Part shown: piece by piece, positions 8,135 to 16,377 of the stretch
How the letters are laid out: each line of letters starts with the position of its first letter
Numbering within the stretch: the first letter of the stretch is position 1
Source: Streptomyces sp. NP160
GTDB lineage: Bacteria > Actinomycetota > Actinomycetes > Actinomycetales > Quadrisphaeraceae
DNA length: 64,000 nucleotides
Assembly (NCBI RefSeq): GCF_006335115.1
Contig: NZ_VDMJ01000024.1
Location: forward strand, 244,852-308,851
Direction: 5' to 3'
Notes under the pieces: model-generated
Told to the model about the DNA's origin: nothing
Databases searched by the model: none
Seen by the model: only the letters and a program-made list of their open reading frames with translations
Made by a program: the position numbers and the translations under genes

Positions 8135-9496
8135 TCAGCCGATCCGCTGGGCGCGGCCGAGGATGCCCTGGGGCCGCACGAGCAGGATGAGGATCAGGAT
8201 GACGAGCGCTCCGAGGTTCTGGAGCTCCGTCGGGATGACGAGGGTGGAGACCTCCACGAAGAGGCCCACGACGATCGAGCCGAGCACGGCTCCGAAGGCC
8301 GTCCCGAGCCCGCCGAGGGTCACGGCGGCGAAGACGAGCAGCAGGATCTGGAAGCCCATCTGGAAGCTGATGCCCTGCTGCAGGCCCAGGACGACGCCCG
8401 ACAGCCCCGCCAGCGCGGACCCGACGACCCAGACCGTGCGGATGACCCGGTCGACGTCGATGCCGGAGGCCGAGGCGAGCGCCGGGTTGTCCGCGACGGC
8501 GCGGGTGGCCTTGCCCAGCCGGGTCTTGACCAGCGCGAGCGCGACCACGACGAGGACGATGACGGACAGCCCCATCGTCCACAGGTCCAGCGGGCGCAGG
8601 AGCACGCCCGGCAGCACCTGGACACCGCCCTGGCCGGCGTACCCGGGGAAGGTGCGGACCCCGCCGCCGAAGAGGTACAGGTAGGTGTAGCGCAGGAACA
8701 GCGACAGGCCGATCGAGACGATCATCATGGCGATCAGGCCGGTGCCGCGCCGGCGCAGCGGCTGCCACAGCACCCGGTCGTTGAGGTACCCGAACACCGC
8801 GCAGCTCACCAGGCCCAGCGCGGCGGCGAGCAGGAACGGCAGGCCCGCGATCGCCGTGTACAGGTAGGTGGTCAGCGCGCCCAGCGTGATGAGCTCGGAG
8901 TGCGCGAAGTTCGTCAGGCCGGTCGTGCCGAAGATCAGCGACAGGCCGATGGCGCCGAGCGCGATGACCAGGCCGAAGCGCAGGCCGGTCGCCAGGCGCT
9001 GCAGCACCTGGCCGGCCGAGACGCCGCTGGACGCCGAGTCGGTGCCGGGCTCGGACAGGCGGAACGCGACGGTGCGCCCCAGCCCCTCCTGGACCGTGGT
9101 GGCGATGGTGTCCTCGCGGGGCTCCAGGCCCTCCGCGGCCGACGGCAGCGAGTCGGTGTCGAGCCGGACCTCGTAGGACCCGGCCGACGGCGCGGCGAGC
9201 TGCGCGGTGCCGCGGTCGTCGGTCTCCGCCGTGGCGACCTGCTGGCCGCCCTGCAGGAGCTCCACGGTGGCGCCGGGCACGTCGTCGCCGTCACCGGTGC
9301 GCACGCGGACGTTGATGGACAGTCCGCTCGCGCCCTCCGAGGCGCTGGCCGACGGCGAGGCGGCGGCTGCGGCGGCGGGGCCTGCGCCGGCGACGCCGAC
9401 GACCAGGGCTGCCGCCAGGGCAGCCACGGCGAGCACGAGGCCCAGGACCACCTGGGCTGCTCGGCGGGGTGTTCTCCGCACGGCGCGGACCTCCAT
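8135..9496 (-). CDS. livH: LivH permease with an N-terminal extracytoplasmic domain
   Basis: 453 residues, about 160 longer than a standard LivH. Residues 1-45 form an Arg-rich signal or anchor segment (RRTPRRAAQVVLGLVLAV then Ala-rich). Residues about 58-150 look like a small beta-sandwich carrier domain (VRVRTGDGDDVPGATVELLQ ... TDDRGTAQL), similar in style to carboxypeptidase-regulatory or Cna-B modules. The true LivH permease starts near 165 (ATGLRFGLVIALGAIGLSLI, GLTNFAHSELITLGA) with about 8 spans and the conserved LGGLGTAFGAVLG. It is first in the livH-M-G-F operon. The added domain would face outward, where it could touch the binding protein; that is inference. Confidence 0.9.
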   Translation of the reverse strand: MEVRAVRRTPRRAAQVVLGLVLAVAALAAALVVGVAGAGPAAAAAASPSASASEGASGLSINVRVRTGDGDDVPGATVELLQGGQQVATAETDDRGTAQLAAPSAGSYEVRLDTDSLPSAAEGLEPREDTIATTVQEGLGRTVAFRLSEPGTDSASSGVSAGQVLQRLATGLRFGLVIALGAIGLSLIFGTTGLTNFAHSELITLGALTTYLYTAIAGLPFLLAAALGLVSCAVFGYLNDRVLWQPLRRRGTGLIAMMIVSIGLSLFLRYTYLYLFGGGVRTFPGYAGQGGVQVLPGVLLRPLDLWTMGLSVIVLVVVALALVKTRLGKATRAVADNPALASASGIDVDRVIRTVWVVGSALAGLSGVVLGLQQGISFQMGFQILLLVFAAVTLGGLGTAFGAVLGSIVVGLFVEVSTLVIPTELQNLGALVILILILLVRPQGILGRAQRIG

Positions 9497-9551
9497 CGGG
9501 GTGTTGCTGCGGTGGGACCGCGCACCGGGTCCAGCGCGCTCAGCCTGTTGT

Positions 9552-9583
9552 CAGGTGGCGGGGGAGCATAACCAGGTGGCGGG
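9552..9583. promoter_or_regulatory. Two 11-bp direct repeats around the liv operon -10
   Basis: CAGGTGGCGGG occurs at 9552-9562 and again at 9573-9583, exactly 21 bp apart (two helical turns). Between them, on the minus strand at 9570-9565, lies TATGCT, a plausible -10 for livH, whose start is 70 bp further on. The arrangement suits a repressor or activator dimer. The rest of 9497-9789 holds only the GNAT promoter. Confidence 0.4.
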
Positions 9584-9789
9584 CCGCCGCGGGCGGGCGT
9601 GACCTGGCTGTGATGTGCCGGCCGGCTCCGCCGTCACCCCGGGTCGTCCCTCGAACACCCCGGGTGAGCGCACCACCCGGACCCCGCTCGGAGAGCTGGC
9701 CGGGCCGGCCGGACCCGCTCGCGACCTCTCGCGGTCCGCCCCAGGTCGCGGGTCTACTCTCCCGCGGGGGACCCGAGCGAGGAGGTGCG

Positions 9790-10425
9790 GTGGCCAGCAG
9801 GACCTTCGCGGTGCGCCGCGCGGACCCCGCCGACCCCGCGGACCTGGCGCTGCTGCTGGACGCGGTCGCCGCGGCACCCGGGGGGGCGCCCGTGCCCGCC
9901 CAGCGGGAGCCGCTCGCCGCCGGGTCGAGCGCCCAGGCCGCGGCGTCCTCAGCCGGGGACGTGGTGGCCGCTCTGCTGGCCCACCCCGACGTCGAGGTGC
10001 TGGTGGCGCTCTCGGCAGACGGCGCGCGCTCGGAGGTCGTGGGCCTGGCGGTGCTGCGCCGCGGGCAGGTGGTGCTGCCCGCCCCCGCCGTCGTCCTCCA
10101 CGTGGAGCAGCTGTGGGTCGACCCGGCCTGGCGGCGCCGCGGCGTCGGCCACCAGCTGCTGGCCGCCGTGGCGGCCTCGGCCGAGGCCGCCGGGGCCGAG
10201 GACGTCCTCGCGGCCGCGGCCACGGGCCAGCGCGACGTGCAGCGCTTCCTGGCGCGGCTGGGCTTCGGCAGGCCGCTCGTGGTCCGCTCGGCCCCGCTGG
10301 CCGTGCTGCGCGCCCGCCTGGCCGCCGCGGGGGCCTCCGGCGCCGGCCGCCGCGACCGGCGCCGCGCCGCCCTCGACGAGCTGGTGGCCCGCCGCCGCCG
10401 CCAGCTGGACCGCGCCCCCGGCTAG
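9790..10425 (+). CDS. GNAT-family N-acetyltransferase
   Basis: 211 residues. The acetyl-CoA-binding motif RRRGVGHQLL follows the core strand VLHVEQLWVDPAWR near residues 100-120, which is the standard GNAT arrangement. The acceptor substrate is unknown. The C-terminus is an Arg-rich tail. The GTG start is set by GGAGG 4 nt upstream and by a TACTCT -10 hexamer at 9755-9760. The gene stands alone and converges with the thioesterase gene over a shared hairpin. Confidence 0.75.
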   Translation: MASRTFAVRRADPADPADLALLLDAVAAAPGGAPVPAQREPLAAGSSAQAAASSAGDVVAALLAHPDVEVLVALSADGARSEVVGLAVLRRGQVVLPAPAVVLHVEQLWVDPAWRRRGVGHQLLAAVAASAEAAGAEDVLAAAATGQRDVQRFLARLGFGRPLVVRSAPLAVLRARLAAAGASGAGRRDRRRAALDELVARRRRQLDRAPG

Positions 10426-10435
10426 GGCCGGGGGC
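10414..10435. terminator. Bidirectional hairpin overlapping the GNAT stop codon
   Basis: The 9-bp stem gcccccggc / gccgggggc has the loop tagg, which contains the GNAT TAG stop. It can serve both convergent genes. Confidence 0.6.
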
Positions 10436-10444
10436 CGTCCGGGC

Positions 10445-10888
10445 TCAGCGCGGGGGCGCGTCCCTCAGCTGGCAGGTGATGCGCGAGGTGCACACGCGCC
10501 GTCCGGCCTCGTCGGTGACCACCACCTCGTAGCTGGCGGTGGTCCGCCCGACGTGCAGCGGCTCGGTGCGGCCGGTGACGACGCCGCCACGCACCGCGCG
10601 GTGGTGCGTGGCGTTGATGTCGACGCCCACCGCGACCCGGCCCGGTCCGGCCGCCAGGGCCGCTGCCACCGAGCCGAGCGTCTCGGCCAGCACCACCGAG
10701 GCCCCGCCGTGCAGGAGCCCGTAGGGCTGGGTGTTGCCCTCCACCGGCATGGTGCCCGTGGGCCGGGCCGGGTCGCTGAGGTCGAGCCGGATGCCCATCC
10801 GCTCGATGAGCGTCCCGGCGGTGGACAGGACGGCGTCGCCGGCGAGCTCGTCCGGGACGCCGGTCAGGGAGGTGGAGCTGTCGGTCAC
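10445..10888 (-). CDS. Hotdog-fold acyl-CoA thioesterase, PaaI/YdiI type
   Basis: 147 residues. The hotdog core has the PaaI-family signature GLLHGGASVVLAETLGS (about 58-74), with the glycine/histidine and glutamate positions used to activate water on acyl-CoA thioesters. VGVDINATHHRAVRGG follows as expected. The physiological substrate is unknown. GTG 10888 gives the usual family length; a longer frame to 10930 would run into the polA start. Divergent from polA with about 19 bp between start codons. Confidence 0.8.
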   Translation of the reverse strand: MTDSSTSLTGVPDELAGDAVLSTAGTLIERMGIRLDLSDPARPTGTMPVEGNTQPYGLLHGGASVVLAETLGSVAAALAAGPGRVAVGVDINATHHRAVRGGVVTGRTEPLHVGRTTASYEVVVTDEAGRRVCTSRITCQLRDAPPR

Positions 10889-10894
10889 CCCGCC

Positions 10895-10900
10895 TAGGCT
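10895..10900 (+). promoter_or_regulatory. -10 element of polA (TAGGCT)
   Basis: The hexamer ends 7 nt before the polA GTG with no ribosome-binding site between, so it is of the leaderless type. It also lies in the very short divergent gap to the thioesterase gene. Confidence 0.45.
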
Positions 10901-10907
10901 GGCAGAC

Positions 10908-13658
10908 GTGACGACGACGAGCAGCGCCACCAGCGACGCCGTGCTGGAGGGGCCCCGTCCGCGGCTGCTCCTGGTCGACGGGCACTCCCTGGCCTACCGG
11001 GCCTTCTTCGCCCTGCCCGCGGAGAACTTCTCCACCTCGACCGGGCAGGTCACCAACGCCGTCTACGGCTTCACCTCGATGCTCATCAACCTCCTGCGCG
11101 ACGAGGCGCCCACCCACGTCGGCGTGGCCTTCGACGTCTCCAAGCGCACCTTCCGCACCGAGGAGTACCCGGAGTACAAGGCGGGCCGCTCCTCCGCCCC
11201 GGCGGAGTTCGCCGGCCAGGTCGACCTTGTCAGGGAGGTGCTCGCGGCGCTGCGCATCACCGTGGTGACCAAGGAGGGCTACGAGGCGGACGACGTCATC
11301 GCCACCCTCACCGGCGCCGCCCGCGCGCAGGGCGCCGAGGTGCTCGTGGTGACCGGGGACCGCGACGCCTTCCAGCTGGTCGACGAGGGCACCACCGTCC
11401 TCTACCCGCGCAAGGGCGTCTCCGACCTCGCCCGCATGACGCCGGAGGCCGTGGAGGAGAAGTACGGCGTGCGCCCCGAGCGCTACGGCGACCTCGCCGC
11501 CCTGGTGGGCGAGACCAGCGACAACCTCCCCGGCGTGCCCGGCGTCGGCCCGAAGACCGCCGCGAAGTGGCTGACCGCCCACGGCGACCTGCAGGGCCTG
11601 GTCGCCGGCGTCGGAGCGCTCACCGGCAAGGCCGGCCAGTCCCTGCGCGACCACCTCGACCAGGTGCTGCGCAACAAGCGGCTCAACGCGCCCGTGCGGG
11701 ACCTGGAGCTGCCGGTCGTCGTCGACGACCTCGCGGTCCGTCCCTGGGACCGCGAGGAGGTGCACCGGGTCTTCGACGGCCTGGAGTTCCGCGTCCTGCG
11801 AGACCGGCTCTTCGCCACCCTGTCCGCGGACGAGCCCGAGGTGGACGGCGGTTTCGCCGTCAGCGCCGACCGCCCGGCCGGCGACGACGCCGCCGCGTGG
11901 CTCGCCGCGCACGCCGCCCCCGGGGGCGCCGCCTCCGGTGTGGCGGTGCTGGGCCGGTGGAGCGGGGGCTCCGGTGACGCGTGGGGGCTGGCCCTGGCCG
12001 GCGCCGACGGCGCCACCGCCTGGTTCGACCTGCGCGAGCTCTCCCCGGACGCCGAGGCGGCGCTCGCCTCGTGGCTGGCCGACGCCGGCGCGCCCAAGGT
12101 CCTGCACGACGCCAAGCCCGCCCTGCACGCGCTCGCCGAGCGCGGGATGCCGCTGGCCGGCCTGGCCGACGACACCGCGCTGGCCGCCTACCTGTGCCAG
12201 CCCGACCAGCGCAGCTACGACCTCGCCGACCTCGCGGTGCGCTTCCTGCAGCGGGAGCTGCGCGTCGACGAGGCCGCCTCCTCCGGCGAGGAGCAGGGCG
12301 TCCTGGACCTCGACGGCGACGCCGCCGGTCCCGACGAGGGGCAGCTGGCCTGCGTGCGCGCCGCTGCGACCCTGGAGCTGTCGGCGGTGCTGGCCCAGCA
12401 GGTCGAGCAGCGCGGCGGCACGGCCCTCCTGCGCGACCTCGAGCTCCCCCTGGTGCCGCTGCTGGCGCAGATGGAGTCCGACGGCATCGCGGTGGACGTG
12501 ACCGCGCTGGAGCGGCTGGAGGGCGAGTTCGCCGAGGTGGTCGCCGACGCCGCGGACGAGGCCTACGCGGCCATCGGCGGGCAGAAGATCAACCTGGGCT
12601 CGCCCAAGCAGCTGCAGGTGGTGCTGTTCGAGCAGCTCGGCATGCCCAAGACCAAGCGCACGAAGACCGGGTACACCACCGACGCCGAGGCCCTGGCCGA
12701 CCTGAACGTCCGCCAGCCCCACCCCTTCCTCGACCACCTGCTGCGCCACCGGGACGCCTCCCGGCTGCGCCAGACCGTCGAGGGGCTGCTGAAGTCCGTC
12801 GCCGACGACGGGCGCATCCACACGACCTTCCAGCAGACCATCGCCGCCACCGGGCGGCTGAGCTCCACCGACCCGAACCTGCAGAACATCCCCATCCGCA
12901 CCGCGGAGGGCCGCCGCATCCGCGAGGCCTTCGTCGTCGGCCGGGACGCGGAGGTGCTCCTCACCGCCGACTACAGCCAGATCGAGATGCGCATCATGGC
13001 CCACCTGTCCGGTGACGCCGGGCTCATCGAGGCGTTCCGCTCCGGGGAGGACCTCCACCGCTTCGTCGGGGCGCGCGTCTTCGGCGTGGAGCCCGCCGAC
13101 GTCACCGGCGAGATGCGTGCCAAGATCAAGGCGATGTCCTACGGGCTGGCGTACGGCCTGTCGGCGTTCGGCCTGTCCCGCCAGCTGACCATCCCCGTCG
13201 ACGAGGCCCGAGGCCTCATGGACGACTACTTCGCCAGGTTCGGCGGCGTGCGCGACTACCTGCGCGGCGTGGTGGAGGAGGCCCGCGCCACCGGCTTCAC
13301 CGAGACCGTGCTCGGGCGCCGGCGGTACCTGCCGGACCTCACCAGCGACAACCGCCAGCGACGGGAGATCGCCGAGCGGATGGCCCTCAACGCCCCCATC
13401 CAGGGCTCGGCGGCCGACGTCATCAAGCTGGCCATGCTCGGCGTGGAGCGCGCCCTGCGCGAGCAGGACCTGCGCTCCCGGCTGCTCCTGCAGGTCCACG
13501 ACGAGCTCGTCGTCGACGTGGCCCCGGGGGAGCGCGACGCCGTGGAGGCCCTGCTGCGCGAGCAGATGGGCGCGCGCGTCCAGGAGCGCACCCGGCTGTC
13601 GGTCCCGCTGGACGTGTCCGTGGGGGCCGGGGCGTCCTGGCACGAGGCCGGCCACTGA
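10908..13658 (+). CDS. polA: DNA polymerase I
   Basis: 916 residues. The N-terminal 5' nuclease domain (about 15-310: LLVDGHSLAYRAFFALP, VTGDRDAFQLV, ETSDNLPGVPGVGPKTA) removes RNA primers and flaps. The middle domain (about 320-520) has a 3'-5' exonuclease fold but lacks the FDTE-type metal-binding acidic motif, so proofreading is probably absent, as in mycobacterial PolA. The polymerase domain has motif A DYSQIEMRIMAHLSGD, motif B RAKIKAMSYGLAYG and motif C LQVHDELV. It acts in Okazaki-fragment maturation and excision-repair resynthesis, beside rpsA, coaE and uvrB. GTG 10908 matches the family N-terminus and a -10 hexamer. Confidence 0.97.
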   Translation: MTTTSSATSDAVLEGPRPRLLLVDGHSLAYRAFFALPAENFSTSTGQVTNAVYGFTSMLINLLRDEAPTHVGVAFDVSKRTFRTEEYPEYKAGRSSAPAEFAGQVDLVREVLAALRITVVTKEGYEADDVIATLTGAARAQGAEVLVVTGDRDAFQLVDEGTTVLYPRKGVSDLARMTPEAVEEKYGVRPERYGDLAALVGETSDNLPGVPGVGPKTAAKWLTAHGDLQGLVAGVGALTGKAGQSLRDHLDQVLRNKRLNAPVRDLELPVVVDDLAVRPWDREEVHRVFDGLEFRVLRDRLFATLSADEPEVDGGFAVSADRPAGDDAAAWLAAHAAPGGAASGVAVLGRWSGGSGDAWGLALAGADGATAWFDLRELSPDAEAALASWLADAGAPKVLHDAKPALHALAERGMPLAGLADDTALAAYLCQPDQRSYDLADLAVRFLQRELRVDEAASSGEEQGVLDLDGDAAGPDEGQLACVRAAATLELSAVLAQQVEQRGGTALLRDLELPLVPLLAQMESDGIAVDVTALERLEGEFAEVVADAADEAYAAIGGQKINLGSPKQLQVVLFEQLGMPKTKRTKTGYTTDAEALADLNVRQPHPFLDHLLRHRDASRLRQTVEGLLKSVADDGRIHTTFQQTIAATGRLSSTDPNLQNIPIRTAEGRRIREAFVVGRDAEVLLTADYSQIEMRIMAHLSGDAGLIEAFRSGEDLHRFVGARVFGVEPADVTGEMRAKIKAMSYGLAYGLSAFGLSRQLTIPVDEARGLMDDYFARFGGVRDYLRGVVEEARATGFTETVLGRRRYLPDLTSDNRQRREIAERMALNAPIQGSAADVIKLAMLGVERALREQDLRSRLLLQVHDELVVDVAPGERDAVEALLREQMGARVQERTRLSVPLDVSVGAGASWHEAGH

Positions 13659-13683
13659 GGCACCGCGCGGCCGCCGGCAGCGG

Positions 13684-14502
13684 TCAGCGGCCGAGCCGCT
13701 CGCACACGAACACGGCGGTGCCCGGCAGGTGCTCGCCGCGCAGGGCGCTCCACCCTCCCCAGGTGGGCTGGTCGGGCCGGGTCCACTCGGGCTCCACGAG
13801 GTCGACCAGGCGGAACCCGGCGCGGCCCAGCAGGCGCACCCAGTCCCCGAGGGTGCGGTGGTGCTCGGCGTACAGCAGGCCGCCGTCGTCGTCCCTCTCG
13901 ACGTAGGGGGCCCGGTCGAAGTAGGAGCGCTCGGCCACGAGGCCCTGCGGCCCGGGGTCGTCGGGGAAGGCCCAGCGCACCGGGTGGCTGACGGAGAAGG
14001 TCCAGCGCCCGTGCGGCTCCAGCACGCGGTGCACCTCGCCGAGCACCCCGGCGGCGTCGGCGGTGAAGGGCAGGGCGCCGTAGGCGGAGAAGGCGACGCG
14101 AGCGCACCCGTCGGCCAGCGGGAGGGCGCCGGCGTCGGCCTGCAGCACGGGGACGGCGGTGCCGGAGGCGGCGTCGAGGGCGCGGCTGCGCGCGAGCATG
14201 CCGGCGGACAGGTCGACGCCGACGGCGCGGGCGCCGCGACGGGCGGCCCAGCGCGCACCCTGGCCCGCGCCGCAGCCGACCTCCACCACCACGGCGCCCG
14301 CCAGGTCGGCGGGGTCCCCGAGCAGGTGCGCCTCGTCCTCGGTGAGGCCCTCGGGGCCCCAGACCAGCACGTCCGTGCCCAGCGTGGCGCCGTGCTCCTC
14401 CAGGTAGGTGCTGGACGCGACGTCCCAGTGGCTCCGGCTCGCGCGCACGCTCTCGTCGGCGCCGGCGGGGCCGTACCCCGCGCTGGAAAGGGGTCCGCTC
14501 AT
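13684..14502 (-). CDS. Class I SAM-dependent methyltransferase
   Basis: 272 residues. SAM-binding motif I is VVVEVGCGAGQGARW (about 72-86), followed by the acidic strand end GVDLSAGML and the later PLADGCARVAFS region typical of small-molecule (UbiE/type 11) methyltransferases. The substrate cannot be inferred. Homologues between polA and rpsA are common in actinobacteria, so it is likely conserved rather than acquired. It converges with polA, and its start faces the rpsA promoter. Confidence 0.82.
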   Translation of the reverse strand: MSGPLSSAGYGPAGADESVRASRSHWDVASSTYLEEHGATLGTDVLVWGPEGLTEDEAHLLGDPADLAGAVVVEVGCGAGQGARWAARRGARAVGVDLSAGMLARSRALDAASGTAVPVLQADAGALPLADGCARVAFSAYGALPFTADAAGVLGEVHRVLEPHGRWTFSVSHPVRWAFPDDPGPQGLVAERSYFDRAPYVERDDDGGLLYAEHHRTLGDWVRLLGRAGFRLVDLVEPEWTRPDQPTWGGWSALRGEHLPGTAVFVCERLGR

Positions 14503-14513
14503 TCCGGTAGTCT
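14485..14513 (+). promoter_or_regulatory. Probable rpsA promoter
   Basis: TGGAAA (14485-14490) and TAGTCT (14508-14513) are separated by 17 bp. This predicts a 5' leader of about 170 nt before the rpsA ATG, long enough for autoregulation by S1. It overlaps the start of the divergent methyltransferase gene. Confidence 0.4.
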
Positions 14514-14691
14514 CTCCACTGGGTGTGTCGTGCGCTGTCGGAGGTCCCCACCGGGGCCGAGGCCAGCAGCGCCGGCCGCCGTGGTGATGAGGCTGGGTCT
14601 ACCGGTGCTGGTCCCCGTGGTGCTCGTGCGCATGACGCTCCCGTCATCCGTCCACCACTCATTCCCTGTCCGCATCGGAGCCCACCCCTTC

Positions 14692-16185
14692 ATGACCGCC
14701 ACCCTCCCGACGTCGAGCGCTCCCCAGGTCGCCATCAACGACATCGGCACCGCCGAAGAGCTGCTCGCCGCGATCGACGAGACGATCAAGTACTTCAACG
14801 ACGGGGACATCGTCTCCGGCACCATCGTCAAGGTCGACCGCGACGAGGTCCTCCTCGACATCGGCTACAAGACCGAGGGCGTCATCCCCTCGCGCGAGCT
14901 CTCCATCAAGCACGACGTCGACCCCAGCGAGGTCGTCGGCGTCGGCGACGAGGTCGAGGCCCTGGTCCTCCAGAAGGAGGACAAGGAGGGTCGCCTGATC
15001 CTGTCCAAGAAGCGCGCCCAGTACGAGCGCGCCTGGGGCACGATCGAGAAGCTCAAGGACGAGGACGGCGTCGTCACCGGCACCGTCATCGAGGTCGTCA
15101 AGGGCGGCCTCATCCTCGACATCGGCCTGCGCGGCTTCCTGCCCGCCTCCCTCGTCGAGATGCGCCGCGTGCGCGACCTGGCCCCCTACGTGGGCCAGCA
15201 GCTCGAGGCGAAGATCATCGAGCTCGACAAGAACCGCAACAACGTGGTCCTGTCGCGCCGCGCCTGGCTGGAGGAGACCCAGTCGGCCGTCCGCCAGAAC
15301 TTCCTGCAGACCCTGCAGCGCGGCCAGGTCCGCCCGGGCGTCGTGTCCTCGATCGTCAACTTCGGCGCCTTCGTCGACCTCGGCGGCGTGGACGGCCTGG
15401 TGCACGTCTCGGAGCTGTCCTGGAAGCACATCGACCACCCCTCCGAGGTGGTCGAGGTCGGCCAGGAGGTCAAGGTCGAGGTCCTCGACGTCGACATGGA
15501 CCGCGAGCGCGTCTCCCTGTCGCTGAAGGCGACCCAGGAGGACCCGTGGCAGCAGTTCGCCCGCACGCACGCCATCGGGCAGGTCGTGCCGGGCAAGGTC
15601 ACCAAGCTCGTCCCGTTCGGTGCGTTCGTGCGCGTCGAGGAGGGCATCGAGGGCCTGGTGCACATCTCCGAGCTGGCCGAGCGCCACGTGGAGCTGCCGG
15701 AGCAGGTCGTCAACGTCGGTGACGACATCTTCGTCAAGGTCATCGACATCGACCTCGAGCGCCGCCGCATCAGCCTGTCGCTGAAGCAGGCCAACCAGGG
15801 CGTGGACCTGGAGTCCGAGGACTTCGACCCGTCGCTGTACGGCATGGCCGCGGAGTACGACGAGGCGGGGAACTACAAGTACCCCGAGGGCTTCGACCCC
15901 GAGACCAACGACTGGCTCGAGGGCTTCGAGCGCCAGCGCGAGGAGTGGGAGCGGCAGTACGCCGAGGCCCACGCGCGCTGGGAGGCCCACCGCAAGCAGG
16001 TCTCCGACGCGCGCGAGCGCGACGCCGAGGCCGCGACCTCCGGCGAGTCGGCCCCGACGAGCTACTCCAGCTCCGCTCCGGCGGAGTCCACCAGCACGAG
16101 CCGCTCCAGCGGCCCCGCGGCGGAGGGCACCCTGGCCTCCGACGAGGCGCTGGCGGCCCTGCGCGAGAAGCTCACCGGCGGCTGA
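14692..16185 (+). CDS. rpsA: Ribosomal protein S1
   Basis: 497 residues. Four S1 RNA-binding repeats lie between about residues 35 and 365 (for example GDIVSGTIVKVDRDEVLLDIGYK, seen in part, then GFLPASLVE, GAFVDLGGVDGLVHVSELSW and GAFVRVEEGIEGLVHISEL). Four repeats and about 490 residues is the actinobacterial form; E. coli S1 has six. The C-terminal 130 residues are charged and then Ser/Ala-rich, likely disordered. It binds mRNA at the 30S platform and aids initiation on leadered messages. ATG 14692 is preceded by a weak CGGAG. Strong terminator downstream. Confidence 0.96.
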   Translation: MTATLPTSSAPQVAINDIGTAEELLAAIDETIKYFNDGDIVSGTIVKVDRDEVLLDIGYKTEGVIPSRELSIKHDVDPSEVVGVGDEVEALVLQKEDKEGRLILSKKRAQYERAWGTIEKLKDEDGVVTGTVIEVVKGGLILDIGLRGFLPASLVEMRRVRDLAPYVGQQLEAKIIELDKNRNNVVLSRRAWLEETQSAVRQNFLQTLQRGQVRPGVVSSIVNFGAFVDLGGVDGLVHVSELSWKHIDHPSEVVEVGQEVKVEVLDVDMDRERVSLSLKATQEDPWQQFARTHAIGQVVPGKVTKLVPFGAFVRVEEGIEGLVHISELAERHVELPEQVVNVGDDIFVKVIDIDLERRRISLSLKQANQGVDLESEDFDPSLYGMAAEYDEAGNYKYPEGFDPETNDWLEGFERQREEWERQYAEAHARWEAHRKQVSDARERDAEAATSGESAPTSYSSSAPAESTSTSRSSGPAAEGTLASDEALAALREKLTGG

Positions 16186-16213
16186 TGAGCCGCTGAGCTC
16201 CCGCTCACGCACG

Positions 16214-16254
16214 ACGAGGCCCCGCGCCCCCTTACGAGGGGGTGCGGGGCCTCG
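16214..16254 (+). terminator. Hairpin after rpsA
   Basis: The stem cgaggccccgcgccccct / agggggtgcggggcctcg pairs over 18 positions around TACG, with one G-T pair. Confidence 0.8.
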
Positions 16255-16287
16255 CCCGTCCCCGGCTGCGGTGGTGGCTCGTGGTGC

Positions 16288-16354
16288 AGCACTGGGGTGC
16301 GCGAGTGCGGGGTGAGGGCCCGCTCATCGAGCACTGGGGTGCGCGAGTGCGGGG
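16288..16354. repeat. Two perfect 25-bp direct repeats upstream of coaE
   Basis: AGCACTGGGGTGCGCGAGTG plus CGGGG occurs at 16288-16312 and 16330-16354, 42 bp apart start to start. Each copy has inverted arms GCACT/AGTGC. They sit just before the coaE -10 at 16366 and after the rpsA terminator. A regulator-binding pair is the simplest reading; a dispersed genomic repeat is the alternative. Confidence 0.6.
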
Positions 16355-16365
16355 CGGGCGGCCCG

Positions 16366-16371
16366 TAGGGT
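16366..16371 (+). promoter_or_regulatory. -10 element of coaE (TAGGGT)
   Basis: TAGGGT ends 6 nt before the GTG start, with no Shine-Dalgarno sequence, giving a leaderless message. The second 25-bp repeat ends 11 bp upstream and would cover the -35 zone. Confidence 0.5.
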
Positions 16372-16377
16372 CGGCGG

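Noticed and set aside
6290-9571. Plus-strand open frame of 1093 codons antisense to the liv operon
   Set aside because: His/Gln/Arg/Asp-rich shadow composition; the minus strand encodes clear ABC transporter genes. Long antisense frames are expected at this GC content.
10422-14258. Minus-strand open frame of 1278 codons across polA
   Set aside because: Antisense to polA motifs and of shadow composition; only the thioesterase and methyltransferase parts of this strand are supported.
16288-16354. A minimal CRISPR array
   Set aside because: Only two repeats with a 17-bp spacer, no cas genes and no further copies.
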